Origin: Bacteroidota bacterium | GTDB lineage: Bacteria; Bacteroidota; Bacteroidia; Cytophagales; Cyclobacteriaceae | Length of the DNA stretch: 64,000 nucleotides | Assembly: GCA_018267285.1 (NCBI GenBank) | Contig: JAFDYU010000008.1 | Span: forward strand, 248,001 to 312,000 | Direction: 5' to 3' | Shown: positions 54,692 to 62,313 of the stretch, one piece after another | Position numbering within the stretch: position 1 is the first letter of the stretch | Layout: each line of letters opens with the position of its first letter | Notes under the pieces: model-generated | Seen by the model: the letters and a program-made list of their open reading frames with translations, nothing else | Database searches by the model: none | Told to the model about the DNA's origin: nothing | Made by a program: the position numbers and the translations under genes

Positions 54692-55353
54692 TATAATGTG
54701 CCTGTCAGGTCTTCCGACCTGACGCAACTAGCACTCACCTGAAATCTTTATCTTCGCCTCATGGCGCTTCGCGGACGTACTGCCTTTCTTAATGAACAAT
54801 GTTTCTTTGTTACAACCACATGCTATAACTGGGTATCACTTACTTGAAAGTGATGCGTGCAAACAAATCGTTAGCGACAGTATCAATTTCCTCAACAAGA
54901 AATACGAGTCAGTCACACTGGGGTATGTGATCATGCCTAATCACATACACTTGATCATCTTCTTCACCAAAACCAATCTGCTCTCCAACTGGATGCGCGA
55001 TTTGAAGAAGTTCACTTCTGTGATGATTCGGCAAGAGATTGAGAAGTCAGGCAATCTCGAACAGTTGGAGAAATTGCGCGTTCCTGAAATGAAACAAGTA
55101 TTCAAAGTATGGCAAGATCGTTTTGACGATGTTTATATCTCCAGCAAGAAAGTTTTTGAAACGAAGCTGGAGTACATTCATAACAATCCATTGCAAGAAC
55201 ACTGGAATTTAGCTTCACGACCCGAGCTTTGGCCTGATTCAAGTGCGATGTTTTATGAGTTGGAAAAACAACCGCGGGTTGCAATTACAGATTACAGAGA
55301 TTTGTTTTAGATTCAGATTTTCGTCAGGTCGTAAGACCTGACGGGCACAAATA
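54692..55353 (+). mobile_element. REP-associated (RAYT) transposon inserted within a cassette boundary
   Basis: A 662 bp unit has imperfect inverted ends: TATAATGTGCCTGTCAGGTC on the left and, on the right, GACCTGACG followed by GGCACAAATA. The left hairpin is GTCAGGTC-TTCC-GACCTGAC (54704-54723). The right hairpin is CGTCAGGTC-GTAA-GACCTGACG (55322-55343). It carries a transposase with a frameshift. It separates the end of the toxin module from repeat R4. Confidence 0.78.
54761..55310 (+). pseudogene. REP-associated tyrosine transposase (IS200-like), frameshifted
   Basis: Two overlapping frames make one RAYT-like protein. Frame 1 starts at ATG 54761 and gives M-A-L-R-G-R-T, then F-F-V-T-T-T-C-Y-N-W, the first strand of the family, but stops at TGA 54845. 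Frame 2 continues from about 54840 (L-L-E-S-D-A-C) to 55310 with the HUH motif P-N-H-I-H-L-I-I and Y-I-H-N-N-P, which holds the catalytic tyrosine. One extra base near 54840 explains the break. The intact frame alone (ATG 54792, 172 residues) begins with non-family residues. A programmed shift is possible but less likely. Confidence 0.8.
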
Positions 55354-55355
55354 GA

Positions 55356-55403
55356 GCAGACCTACATTTTGAAAAACAGGAGTGCGTATATTTGGGTGTT
55401 AGC
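55356..55403 (+). repeat. Dispersed cassette-boundary repeat, copy R4
   Basis: Fourth copy, nearly identical to R1, ending in GTGTTAGC. TATATTTG at 55387-55394 would set transcription start about 45 bp before the acetyltransferase ATG, so this copy probably acts as its promoter. Confidence 0.8.
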
Positions 55404-55446
55404 AGCCAGCTTAGAAGACAACACCGCGACAGAATTTTAATGTAAA

Positions 55447-55983
55447 ATGACAACACTCAAAAATCCGATAATAAAAACCAAGAGACTTTTACTCAGACCA
55501 ATTGTTAATACAGATATTGACAACATTTTCAAAGGACTTTCTGATCCCGAAATTTTCAAATATTATGGAGTAAATTTTCAAACCTTAGAAGCGACAAAAG
55601 AACAAATGACTTTTTACTCTAACTTAGAAAAAGATGGAACAGGAGCTTGGTTTGCCGTTTGTTCGTTGGACAACAAAATATTTTACGGTGCAGGCGGAAT
55701 TAATAGTTTAAACAAAGAGCATAAAAAAGCAGAAATCGGTTTTTGGTTATTGACTGACTTTTGGGGTCAGGGGATAATGACAGAAGCTATGCCACTAATT
55801 TGTAACTACGGTTTTGGAAATCTTGGACTTCACAGAATTGAAGGTTTTGTTGAATCGGACAACATAAACTGCAAACGGGCAATGACTAAACTTGATTTTC
55901 AATATGAAGGAACAATGAAAGATTGCGAAATAAAAAACGGGAAATTTATTAGTTTGGATATTTACTCTCGCTTGTGCCAATAA
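55447..55983 (+). CDS. GNAT-family N-acetyltransferase (RimJ/RimL-like)
   Basis: The 178-residue protein has the GNAT order: T-K-R-L-L-L-R-P at the start, I-G-F-W-L-L in the core strand, W-G-Q-G-I-M-T-E-A for acetyl-CoA binding, and L-H-R-I-E-G-F-V with N-x-x-S/C-K-R-A near the end. This is the protein or small-amine acetyltransferase subgroup. Substrate unknown. It is the last gene of the cassette-like patch. No inverted match to its leading TGTTAGCAGC is found downstream, so its right boundary is unclear. Confidence 0.85.
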   Translation: MTTLKNPIIKTKRLLLRPIVNTDIDNIFKGLSDPEIFKYYGVNFQTLEATKEQMTFYSNLEKDGTGAWFAVCSLDNKIFYGAGGINSLNKEHKKAEIGFWLLTDFWGQGIMTEAMPLICNYGFGNLGLHRIEGFVESDNINCKRAMTKLDFQYEGTMKDCEIKNGKFISLDIYSRLCQ

Positions 55984-56007
55984 GTATCTGAACATATTTA
56001 TAAATTC

Positions 56008-56301
56008 ATGAAAAATCTATTGTACTTAGTTTGTCATGGCATCGCCATAGTGCTCACTATCGGAAGCATACTCGGCACACCGGGTGATATGGACAGCACC
56101 AAAAGCATAACCAAATTTCTGCTAAAACTATCAGATATTTTCCTGCCGTTAGCCTGGTACGGAATACCCACTCTGTTTTGTATTTCGCTCGTATCTTTTC
56201 TGTTGGGGTATGCACTTGTGGGCAAAATATGTTCGCTCGTAAGTTTAGGGCTGGGGCTGGGGCTTTTCCTGATCGTACTCGCGCTTTACCTCACCGCATA
56301 A
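56008..56301 (+). CDS. Small membrane protein of unknown function
   Basis: The 97-residue protein has three predicted helices (residues ~2-22, ~42-64 and ~68-92). I do not recognise the family. It starts 24 bp after the acetyltransferase and ends in a hydrophobic run. It may belong to the same accessory patch or to the older flanking DNA. Confidence 0.6.
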   Translation: MKNLLYLVCHGIAIVLTIGSILGTPGDMDSTKSITKFLLKLSDIFLPLAWYGIPTLFCISLVSFLLGYALVGKICSLVSLGLGLGLFLIVLALYLTA

Positions 56302-56369
56302 ACAGATAGCTCAAGCGTTTTATTTTTTTTGAGACGGCTTTTGTTTTACCGTATTTGATTTTCGTTTTC

Positions 56370-57812
56370 TCAAAAAGCCTCTGCAATATTTAAATAAAAA
56401 TTGGAAGTGCCTTTACCAAAACCTAAATCCATGCGCAGGTTCACTCGTTCACTTCGCGCCATCTTGAGGCGGAAGCCTATTCCCCCGTTTGGTTTTAATC
56501 CTTGAAAAGAGAATTGGTTTAATTCGCTTGCAACTTCGCCCGTTCCGGCATAAAACACCAAGCCAAACATTTTATTGATAACTCTGCGGTATTCAACTTG
56601 AGCAGCCGCATAATTACGGTCGCGGTAGCGGCCCGAATAATATCCGCGCATAATCATGTCGTTTCCCAAAGCTCCCATCGCATTCCACGGAACTGTACCC
56701 CAGGTGAAATAACTGTACAACTGAAGGGCTATAATGTCTTCCGATTCTTTGTTGAGTTTAATGAACTTCCTCAGGTCGCCTTCAAACGATCTGAAATCAA
56801 ATTCGCTGCCCAACGCACCGTTGTTCACTCCGTATTTAAATCGTACCAAATGCCCCTTAGACGTATTGTAGATATTGTTGCGGTTATCCGATGTTACGCA
56901 AAATTGTATTCCGGAAATGGTAGAACCTTGATATCCGGTCACCTGATTATTGTCAAGCAAATTCAGAGAACCATCCTTCAGGTTAAACAAGTTGAGGTAA
57001 TAATAACCCACGCCCGCAAAAACTTTCTTATAGAGGTTTCTCAAAAACAGTGGCGAAAAAACAAACTGATCGTAGTTGATCGACTCTTTGTTGCTTTCGG
57101 GAAGATCGTTGCCAATACCATAATAATACTGAGGAAATTTCTGAAACCCCATGTTTCCAATCAACATGTATTTCTCCCGATTTGTAAAAAAAGTATAATT
57201 GATTTCGGTGATCACCTGCTTGTGCAGCGTAACCGCCCCCAGTACATCTACAAAAGAAATTCGGCTGGTGGTATCCAATTTATTCAACCTGAAAAAATCA
57301 ATGAGGTTAGCACCCACCATCAAACTTGTTTCGGGGGTATAACCAAACACAGGCGTAAAAACATTTCTCCCAACATAAAGTGCAGACCTATTGGCTTTCT
57401 CATTTTCGAGTTGAACATAAATTTGTTTGGGCGAGCCATCGAAAGAAAATGCCATGGCATGAAACGTGGGCGGGCCAAATTTTGCCAACGCCCCGTTGGA
57501 CATCCCGAAGTCTTCTTTTTCGAATTCCAGTTTCCCGTTGGAATCCAAATCCTGAAAAGCAGAAACTGCATAACGGCCTGCCTGAAGGTTGCTGAACACA
57601 ACGGTTGCTTCCGCACTGTTGATTGATGCCGAGGCGGTTTGAACCGGAATCCCTTTACCTTTCAGTCGGCTTAACGAATCAAAAAGCAATACCACAACAT
57701 TACCTTTCGGTTGAATGAAATGCCCGACCCGAACCGTGAGCTCGCCCTGTTGTTGAGCACTCGAAAAATTGTAACACAATAAACAAACCAGTGAAAGTGA
57801 AAACCGATTCAT
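56370..57812 (-). CDS. DUF2141 domain fused to an Omp85-type outer-membrane barrel
   Basis: The 480-residue protein has a signal peptide ending in S-S-A-Q. Residues ~22-135 match DUF2141: G-R-Y-A-V-S-A-F-Q-D-L-D-S-N-G-K-L, then F-G-M-S-N-G and G-P-P-T-F-H-A-M. The remaining ~340 residues look like a BamA/TamA-type surface-antigen barrel, with R-G-Y-Y-S-G-R-Y-R-D, V-E-Y-R-R-V and a final strand ending in phenylalanine, the classic barrel signal. The fusion is uncommon. The likely role is an outer-membrane protein with a periplasmic or surface sandwich domain; function unknown. Confidence 0.8.
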   Translation of the reverse strand: MNRFSLSLVCLLCYNFSSAQQQGELTVRVGHFIQPKGNVVVLLFDSLSRLKGKGIPVQTASASINSAEATVVFSNLQAGRYAVSAFQDLDSNGKLEFEKEDFGMSNGALAKFGPPTFHAMAFSFDGSPKQIYVQLENEKANRSALYVGRNVFTPVFGYTPETSLMVGANLIDFFRLNKLDTTSRISFVDVLGAVTLHKQVITEINYTFFTNREKYMLIGNMGFQKFPQYYYGIGNDLPESNKESINYDQFVFSPLFLRNLYKKVFAGVGYYYLNLFNLKDGSLNLLDNNQVTGYQGSTISGIQFCVTSDNRNNIYNTSKGHLVRFKYGVNNGALGSEFDFRSFEGDLRKFIKLNKESEDIIALQLYSYFTWGTVPWNAMGALGNDMIMRGYYSGRYRDRNYAAAQVEYRRVINKMFGLVFYAGTGEVASELNQFSFQGLKPNGGIGFRLKMARSERVNLRMDLGFGKGTSNFYLNIAEAF

Positions 57813-57952
57813 ACAAGCACGGAAAATTATATTGGCCTGTTTACGTGAAATGTATTGGTAAGGTTTGGTTCTCTATCAATCAATTCTTATCGCTGAACAT
57901 TCGCAGGTTTGCAATTAATGTTGTAGACTCGCGCTATTAAAATAATTCTTCT

Positions 57953-58555
57953 ATGCGCCCGATTTCATTTGTTTTATTGCTGATCACCGTTTTAGCCTGC
58001 ACCGATAAGAAGGCACAAGAAAAAACCAGCTCATCTCCTACAATTACTGCCGCAGACAGCGATGTTAAAATTATTGGCGAGCAGCCCGAACCCGATACAC
58101 TGAAAGGCAGCCTCAAAGCAGCCGTTACAGGAACGGTTGGCAACGCAAGCATTACCATAAATTATCATTCTCCGGCTGTACGCGGCAGGGTGATTTGGGG
58201 AGGCCTCGTGCCCTATAACCAAGTTTGGGTCACAGGGGCTCATCGTGCCACCAACATTGAATTTAACAAAGATGTTGAGGTTGGAGACACTAAACTTGTT
58301 GCCGGAAAATACGCTTTGTTTACAATTCCTGGCGCAGATGAGTGGACCATCATCATTAATAAAAACTGGAATCAACACCTAACCGACAACTACAATCAAA
58401 AGGATGACCTGGTGAGAGTAAAAGCGAAACCTAAAACTTCAACAAAAAACCAGGAGCGGTTACGGTATGTAATCAACTCGCTGAACGACAACAACGGTGA
58501 GGTTGTTGTTTGCTGGGAAAAACTTGAAGTTTCTTTAACTATAGTTGTGCAATAA
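57953..58555 (+). CDS. DUF2911 lipoprotein
   Basis: The 200-residue protein has a lipoprotein signal with lipobox I-T-V-L-A-C (cysteine about residue 16). The DUF2911 core is clear: I-T-I-N-Y-H-S-P-A-V-R-G-R, then G-G-L-V-P-Y-N-Q-V-W-V-T-G-A-H-R-A-T and G-K-Y-A-L-F-T-I-P. It is common in Bacteroidota but has no known function. It is divergent from the DUF2141/barrel gene. Confidence 0.9.
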   Translation: MRPISFVLLLITVLACTDKKAQEKTSSSPTITAADSDVKIIGEQPEPDTLKGSLKAAVTGTVGNASITINYHSPAVRGRVIWGGLVPYNQVWVTGAHRATNIEFNKDVEVGDTKLVAGKYALFTIPGADEWTIIINKNWNQHLTDNYNQKDDLVRVKAKPKTSTKNQERLRYVINSLNDNNGEVVVCWEKLEVSLTIVVQ

Positions 58556-58579
58556 CCAGAGCTTACGATAAAGTCATTC

Positions 58580-58640
58580 AATCTTAAAATTATTTTTTGT
58601 TTGATTTAGCCGATGTGTATCCTCTGTTGATTTTAAGATT
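58580..58640. repeat. AT-rich 11 bp inverted repeat in an intergenic gap
   Basis: Arms AATCTTAAAAT (58580-58590) and its exact complement (58630-58640) are separated by 39 bp, in the gap between the DUF2911 and hydrolase genes. The arms are AT-rich, so a stable terminator is unlikely; a paired binding site is possible. The arm starts are 50 bp apart. Confidence 0.4.
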
Positions 58641-58715
58641 CGTTAGTGAAGAATTCAAACCTATCACTAAATTGTACGATTGAACATTAGAATAGAAACT
58701 TTCAATAAACATTTC

Positions 58716-60206
58716 ATGAAAAAAATATTTCTCTACCTACTTCTGTTGCCTTGCTGGGCTGCACAAGGGCAAATCTCCGAAGCAAAAATCAAAGAGTTTG
58801 ATGCCTATGTTGAAAAGTCGCGTAGCCTGTTTCAAATCCCGGGTATGGCCGTTACCGTGGTGAAAGACGGCAAAGTCATTTTTCAAAAAGGGTATGGAAC
58901 AAGACAACTAGGTTTAACGCATCCGGTAGATGCTCAAACGCTCTTTGCCTGCGCTTCTACTACAAAAGCGATGACCGCAACGTGTATGGCCATGTTGGTA
59001 GATGAAGGAAAAGTGAAGTGGGACGACCCAGTGGTTAATTATCTGCCGGGCTTTCAACTATACGACCCCTATGTTACCCGCGAACTGAAAATCCGCGATT
59101 TATTTACGCACAACTCAGGTGTCGGTAATGCCGATTTCCTGTGGGATTTCATGAACATACCGAGCGAGCAGATAATTGAAAAGATGAAATTGGTGAAACC
59201 AAGTTATTCCATGCGTGCCGGTTTTATATACCAGAATATCTTTTACGTAGTGGCGGGTGAAATAATTAAAAAAGTGAGTGGCCAGCCGTGGACAACATTT
59301 GTTAAAAAAAGAATTTTTGAGCCCTTGCAGATGACCCGTACATTTCCGTTGTTAAGCGAGGTCAACGACCCCAACCAATCTTTTCCGCATCTCTTTTACA
59401 ACAAAAAAATTCAGCTAATACAGCGAACCAGTGCCGATGCCGTAGCCGCTGCGGGCAGTGCCTGGTCTTGTGTGGAAGATATGAGCAAATGGGCCATCTG
59501 TATGTTAGACAGCAGCAAGTACTCGGGCGGCAGACTTTTAAAGCCTAGTACCTGGGCCGAATTATTTAAACCTCAGGTGATGGTTACACCTACTCAGTTT
59601 TACCCAACGGCCACACTCACCATGCCTAACTGGACCACATACGGCCTGGGATGGTTTCAGCAAGACTACCGAGGCAAAAAAATAAATTTCCACACCGGCA
59701 GTTTAGCAGGGGAAACAGCAATGCACGCACAGTTGCCCAGTGAGCGATTAGCCATTTATGTTTTCGGGAATTTAGACCATGCCGAAATACGGCATGCACT
59801 AATGTTTAAAGCTTTTGATCACTTTGCATTAGGCGGTACACGCGACTGGAGTACGGAAATAGTTAATCTGTATAAAAAACAAACCGATGCACTTGAACAA
59901 GAAGAAGCAAAATTTGAAAATGCACGGGTTGCTAATACCAAGCCTTCGCTTGATCTGGCATCCTATGCTGGAACTTATACCGATCCGCTGTATGGCGAGT
60001 TAACTGTGGCCGTTCGAAGCACATCGCTGGTTTTCACGGTAAACAATCTGGTAAAAGCTACCTTAGAGCACTGGCATTACGATACATTTCGGGGTTTCTT
60101 CGAAAAACAATGGTGGGGCAAAATAAATGCAACTTTTGTTTTCAACAATCAAGGGAAAATCAGTTCTGTTGATTTTGCCGGAGCGGGGTATAAGAAGAAT
60201 GAATAG
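58716..60206 (+). CDS. Serine beta-lactamase-like hydrolase (class C / S12 family)
   Basis: I start at ATG 58716 (496 residues), where a signal peptide to A-Q-G-Q begins; the open frame from 58680 adds 12 residues before it. The S-x-x-K motif is in C-A-S-T-T-K-A (about residue 88 of this start), and a Y-x-N is in I-Y-Q-N. H-T-G-S-L-A-G replaces the K-T-G site. A C-terminal domain of ~110 residues (DUF3471-like) follows. Such proteins are esterases, peptidases or penicillin-binding-like enzymes; beta-lactam resistance cannot be claimed. Confidence 0.87.
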   Translation: MKKIFLYLLLLPCWAAQGQISEAKIKEFDAYVEKSRSLFQIPGMAVTVVKDGKVIFQKGYGTRQLGLTHPVDAQTLFACASTTKAMTATCMAMLVDEGKVKWDDPVVNYLPGFQLYDPYVTRELKIRDLFTHNSGVGNADFLWDFMNIPSEQIIEKMKLVKPSYSMRAGFIYQNIFYVVAGEIIKKVSGQPWTTFVKKRIFEPLQMTRTFPLLSEVNDPNQSFPHLFYNKKIQLIQRTSADAVAAAGSAWSCVEDMSKWAICMLDSSKYSGGRLLKPSTWAELFKPQVMVTPTQFYPTATLTMPNWTTYGLGWFQQDYRGKKINFHTGSLAGETAMHAQLPSERLAIYVFGNLDHAEIRHALMFKAFDHFALGGTRDWSTEIVNLYKKQTDALEQEEAKFENARVANTKPSLDLASYAGTYTDPLYGELTVAVRSTSLVFTVNNLVKATLEHWHYDTFRGFFEKQWWGKINATFVFNNQGKISSVDFAGAGYKKNE

Positions 60207-60259
60207 CTCAAAGTAGAGTACACAAAAATTCTTGATTGTTTCGGGGTAGGTTGTCTGGG

Positions 60260-61615
60260 TCAGTCGGTATACTCACCTTCCCATTTGGCTACTACTACCG
60301 TGGCGAGGCAGTTGCCGAGTACGTTGGTACCCGTGCGGGCCATATCCATAATAGCATCCACGCCAAGTACCACAAATGCTTTGTGCGGATCGATGCCCAT
60401 ATCTCCCACCGTGGCAACCAAAATCAAAAACGTAGCGCCTCGTACCCCAGCCACCCCTTTGCTTGAGAGCATCAATATGAACACAATTTTTATTTGTTCG
60501 CCCAGGGTAAGATCAATGCCCGCAAGTTGTGCCACAAAAACCGAGGCAAGCGAAAGATACAACGTGCTGCCATCGAGATTAAAACTATAACCCGTGGGGA
60601 GTACAAACGAAACCACTTTGCGGGGTATGCCCATGGCTTCCAGATTTTCCATAGCCTTGGGCAAAGCCGATTCGCTTGTTGCCGTGGAGAAGGCAATGGT
60701 AACCGGTTCGGCCACAGCATCTATAAATTTTTTGAAATTGAGTTTGATGATAAACCCTATGGGTACAAACACCAACGCAACGAACGCAAGCAGTGCCGCA
60801 TAAAGTGTGGCCACCAGCATGGCTAAGTTTTTCAATACATCAAACCCGAAAGAAGCTATAGAATATGCCAAAGCCCCGCACACGGCTAAAGGCGCCACAT
60901 ACATCACCAGGTCGGTGAACTTAAACATCACATTCGATAAACTTTCTGCAAAATCAAGCATGGGTTTCTTTTTTTCTTCGCTCACCAGAGCAAGCCCTGC
61001 CGCAAACAAAACACTGAACACCACTACTTGAAGCACGTGTCCTTCCACCACGGCCTTGGCAATGTTCTCAGGAAAAACCTCAAGTACCGGATTGTGCTTT
61101 TCCTTTTGCACCAAAAGTTTTTCCGCGCGTTGTTCCTGGTCGTTTTGTATTACGATGTGTGCGCCTTCGCCAGCGCGGCTGATATTGATTGCGGCTAACC
61201 CAATAAAGAGAGCGATGGTGGTAACGATTTCAAAATACAGAATAGCCTTCACGCCCATGCGGCCTACCTGTTTTAAATTAGAGTGTGTCGCAATGCCCAC
61301 TACCAGGGTTGAAAAAATAAGTGGGGCGATGATTGTTTTTATCAGCCGCAGGAAAATATCGCTGAAAACATTTAAGTGAATTGCCACCTTGGGAAATGAA
61401 AATCCTATTTCACAGCCCAGCATCATGGCTACTACAATCCAGATGGTGAGCGATTTTCGCTGGTATGCCAAATAAATCATTGAGCCCCAAACCAACCAGC
61501 GCGAAAGGGCGAGTAGTGTTGTATTGATTTCGAAGGAATAAATATCAATTGCGCCCAAAACCATAGCCATGGACACAAATGAAAAAATGAGGAGGTAAAG
61601 AGTCTTCTGTTTCAC
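60260..61615 (-). CDS. Dicarboxylate/amino acid:cation symporter (DAACS family)
   Basis: The 451-residue protein has about ten helical segments and the family signatures A-F-S-T-A-T-S-E-S-A-L-P (serine-rich hairpin HP1), N-L-D-G-S-T-L-Y-L-S (helix 7) and G-V-A-G-V-R-G-A-T-F (hairpin HP2), with D-x-x-x-D-M-A-R-T-x-x-N-V in helix 8. These are the substrate and sodium/proton sites of GltP/DctA-like carriers. It likely takes up glutamate or C4-dicarboxylates. It is convergent with the hydrolase gene. Confidence 0.93.
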   Translation of the reverse strand: MKQKTLYLLIFSFVSMAMVLGAIDIYSFEINTTLLALSRWLVWGSMIYLAYQRKSLTIWIVVAMMLGCEIGFSFPKVAIHLNVFSDIFLRLIKTIIAPLIFSTLVVGIATHSNLKQVGRMGVKAILYFEIVTTIALFIGLAAINISRAGEGAHIVIQNDQEQRAEKLLVQKEKHNPVLEVFPENIAKAVVEGHVLQVVVFSVLFAAGLALVSEEKKKPMLDFAESLSNVMFKFTDLVMYVAPLAVCGALAYSIASFGFDVLKNLAMLVATLYAALLAFVALVFVPIGFIIKLNFKKFIDAVAEPVTIAFSTATSESALPKAMENLEAMGIPRKVVSFVLPTGYSFNLDGSTLYLSLASVFVAQLAGIDLTLGEQIKIVFILMLSSKGVAGVRGATFLILVATVGDMGIDPHKAFVVLGVDAIMDMARTGTNVLGNCLATVVVAKWEGEYTD

Positions 61616-61704
61616 ACTAAAAAGTTAGAATTGCGAAGATAAGGGTAAACGGCTAATAATTGTTAGTATGATTCGTTGCAAGAAGAAGGTGAACTTAATT
61701 TCCG

Positions 61705-61712
61705 TAATTTTG
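61705..61712 (+). promoter_or_regulatory. Promoter element of the Nfu gene
   Basis: TAATTTTG is an exact match to the Bacteroidota TAnnTTTG -7 element and lies 23 bp before the Nfu start codon. The nearest upstream TTG (61676) is 26 bp away, a longer spacer than usual. Confidence 0.45.
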
Positions 61713-61734
61713 TTGGCTTAAAAAACCGAACACT

Positions 61735-62310
61735 ATGCTCAAGGCTGCACCAAAAAACATCAGTATCTATCTCGAAAGCAACCCCAACCCAAATTCATTA
61801 AAATTTGCCGTGAACGAAATGCTCGTGCCCGAGGGAATGAGCTTTGATTTCCCAACACCTGCCGATGCCGAAGAAGCACCACTGGCTCAAGAGCTTTTCA
61901 TGTACCCGTTTGTAGAGCGCGTGTTTTATATGAGCAACTTTGTTACCGTAACAAAAAAAGAAGATGTAGAGTGGCTTGAAGTGCAAGACACTTTGAAAAA
62001 TCACATCAAATCATTTTTAGAATCGGGTAAGCTTATTCTTGACAAAAAAGAAATCTCCATTCCGCAGCAAGAAGAGACGGAGACTATAAAAAAAATAAAA
62101 ACTATTTTAGACGAATATATCCGGCCGGCTGTGGAGCAAGATGGAGGCGCGATTACTTTTCATTCGTATGAAAACAAGCGTGTGCGCGTGGCGTTGCAAG
62201 GTTCGTGCAGCGGCTGCCCATCGTCAACAATAACGTTGAAAGCCGGCATCGAAAATCTCTTCAAAAAAATGATGCCCGCAGAAGTAGAAGAAGTAGAAGC
62301 GTTGAGTTAA
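61735..62310 (+). CDS. Nfu-type iron-sulfur cluster scaffold/carrier protein
   Basis: The 191-residue protein has an N-terminal Nfu_N domain (Y-L-E-S-N-P-N-P-N-S-L-K-F) and a C-terminal NifU-like domain. In the latter, G-S-C-S-G-C-P-S-S supplies the C-x-x-C cluster ligand, preceded by the helix R-P-A-V-E-Q-D-G-G-A-I. It would hand [4Fe-4S] clusters to client enzymes, which in this genome include complex I. Confidence 0.92.
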   Translation: MLKAAPKNISIYLESNPNPNSLKFAVNEMLVPEGMSFDFPTPADAEEAPLAQELFMYPFVERVFYMSNFVTVTKKEDVEWLEVQDTLKNHIKSFLESGKLILDKKEISIPQQEETETIKKIKTILDEYIRPAVEQDGGAITFHSYENKRVRVALQGSCSGCPSSTITLKAGIENLFKKMMPAEVEEVEALS

Positions 62311-62313
62311 TTT

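Noticed and set aside
53165-55403. CRISPR array as an explanation for the four repeats
   Set aside because: Spacing is 120 to over 1300 bp with genes between copies, no uniform spacers and no cas genes.
56598-57626. 342-codon open frame on the plus strand inside the DUF2141/barrel gene
   Set aside because: It is antisense to a gene with clear signal peptide and domains, and its translation is basic and lacks family motifs. It is a codon-bias shadow.
58716-60206. Calling the S12 hydrolase an antibiotic-resistance beta-lactamase
   Set aside because: The fold family is broad, the K-T-G motif is replaced by H-T-G, and the extra C-terminal domain suggests an esterase or peptidase.
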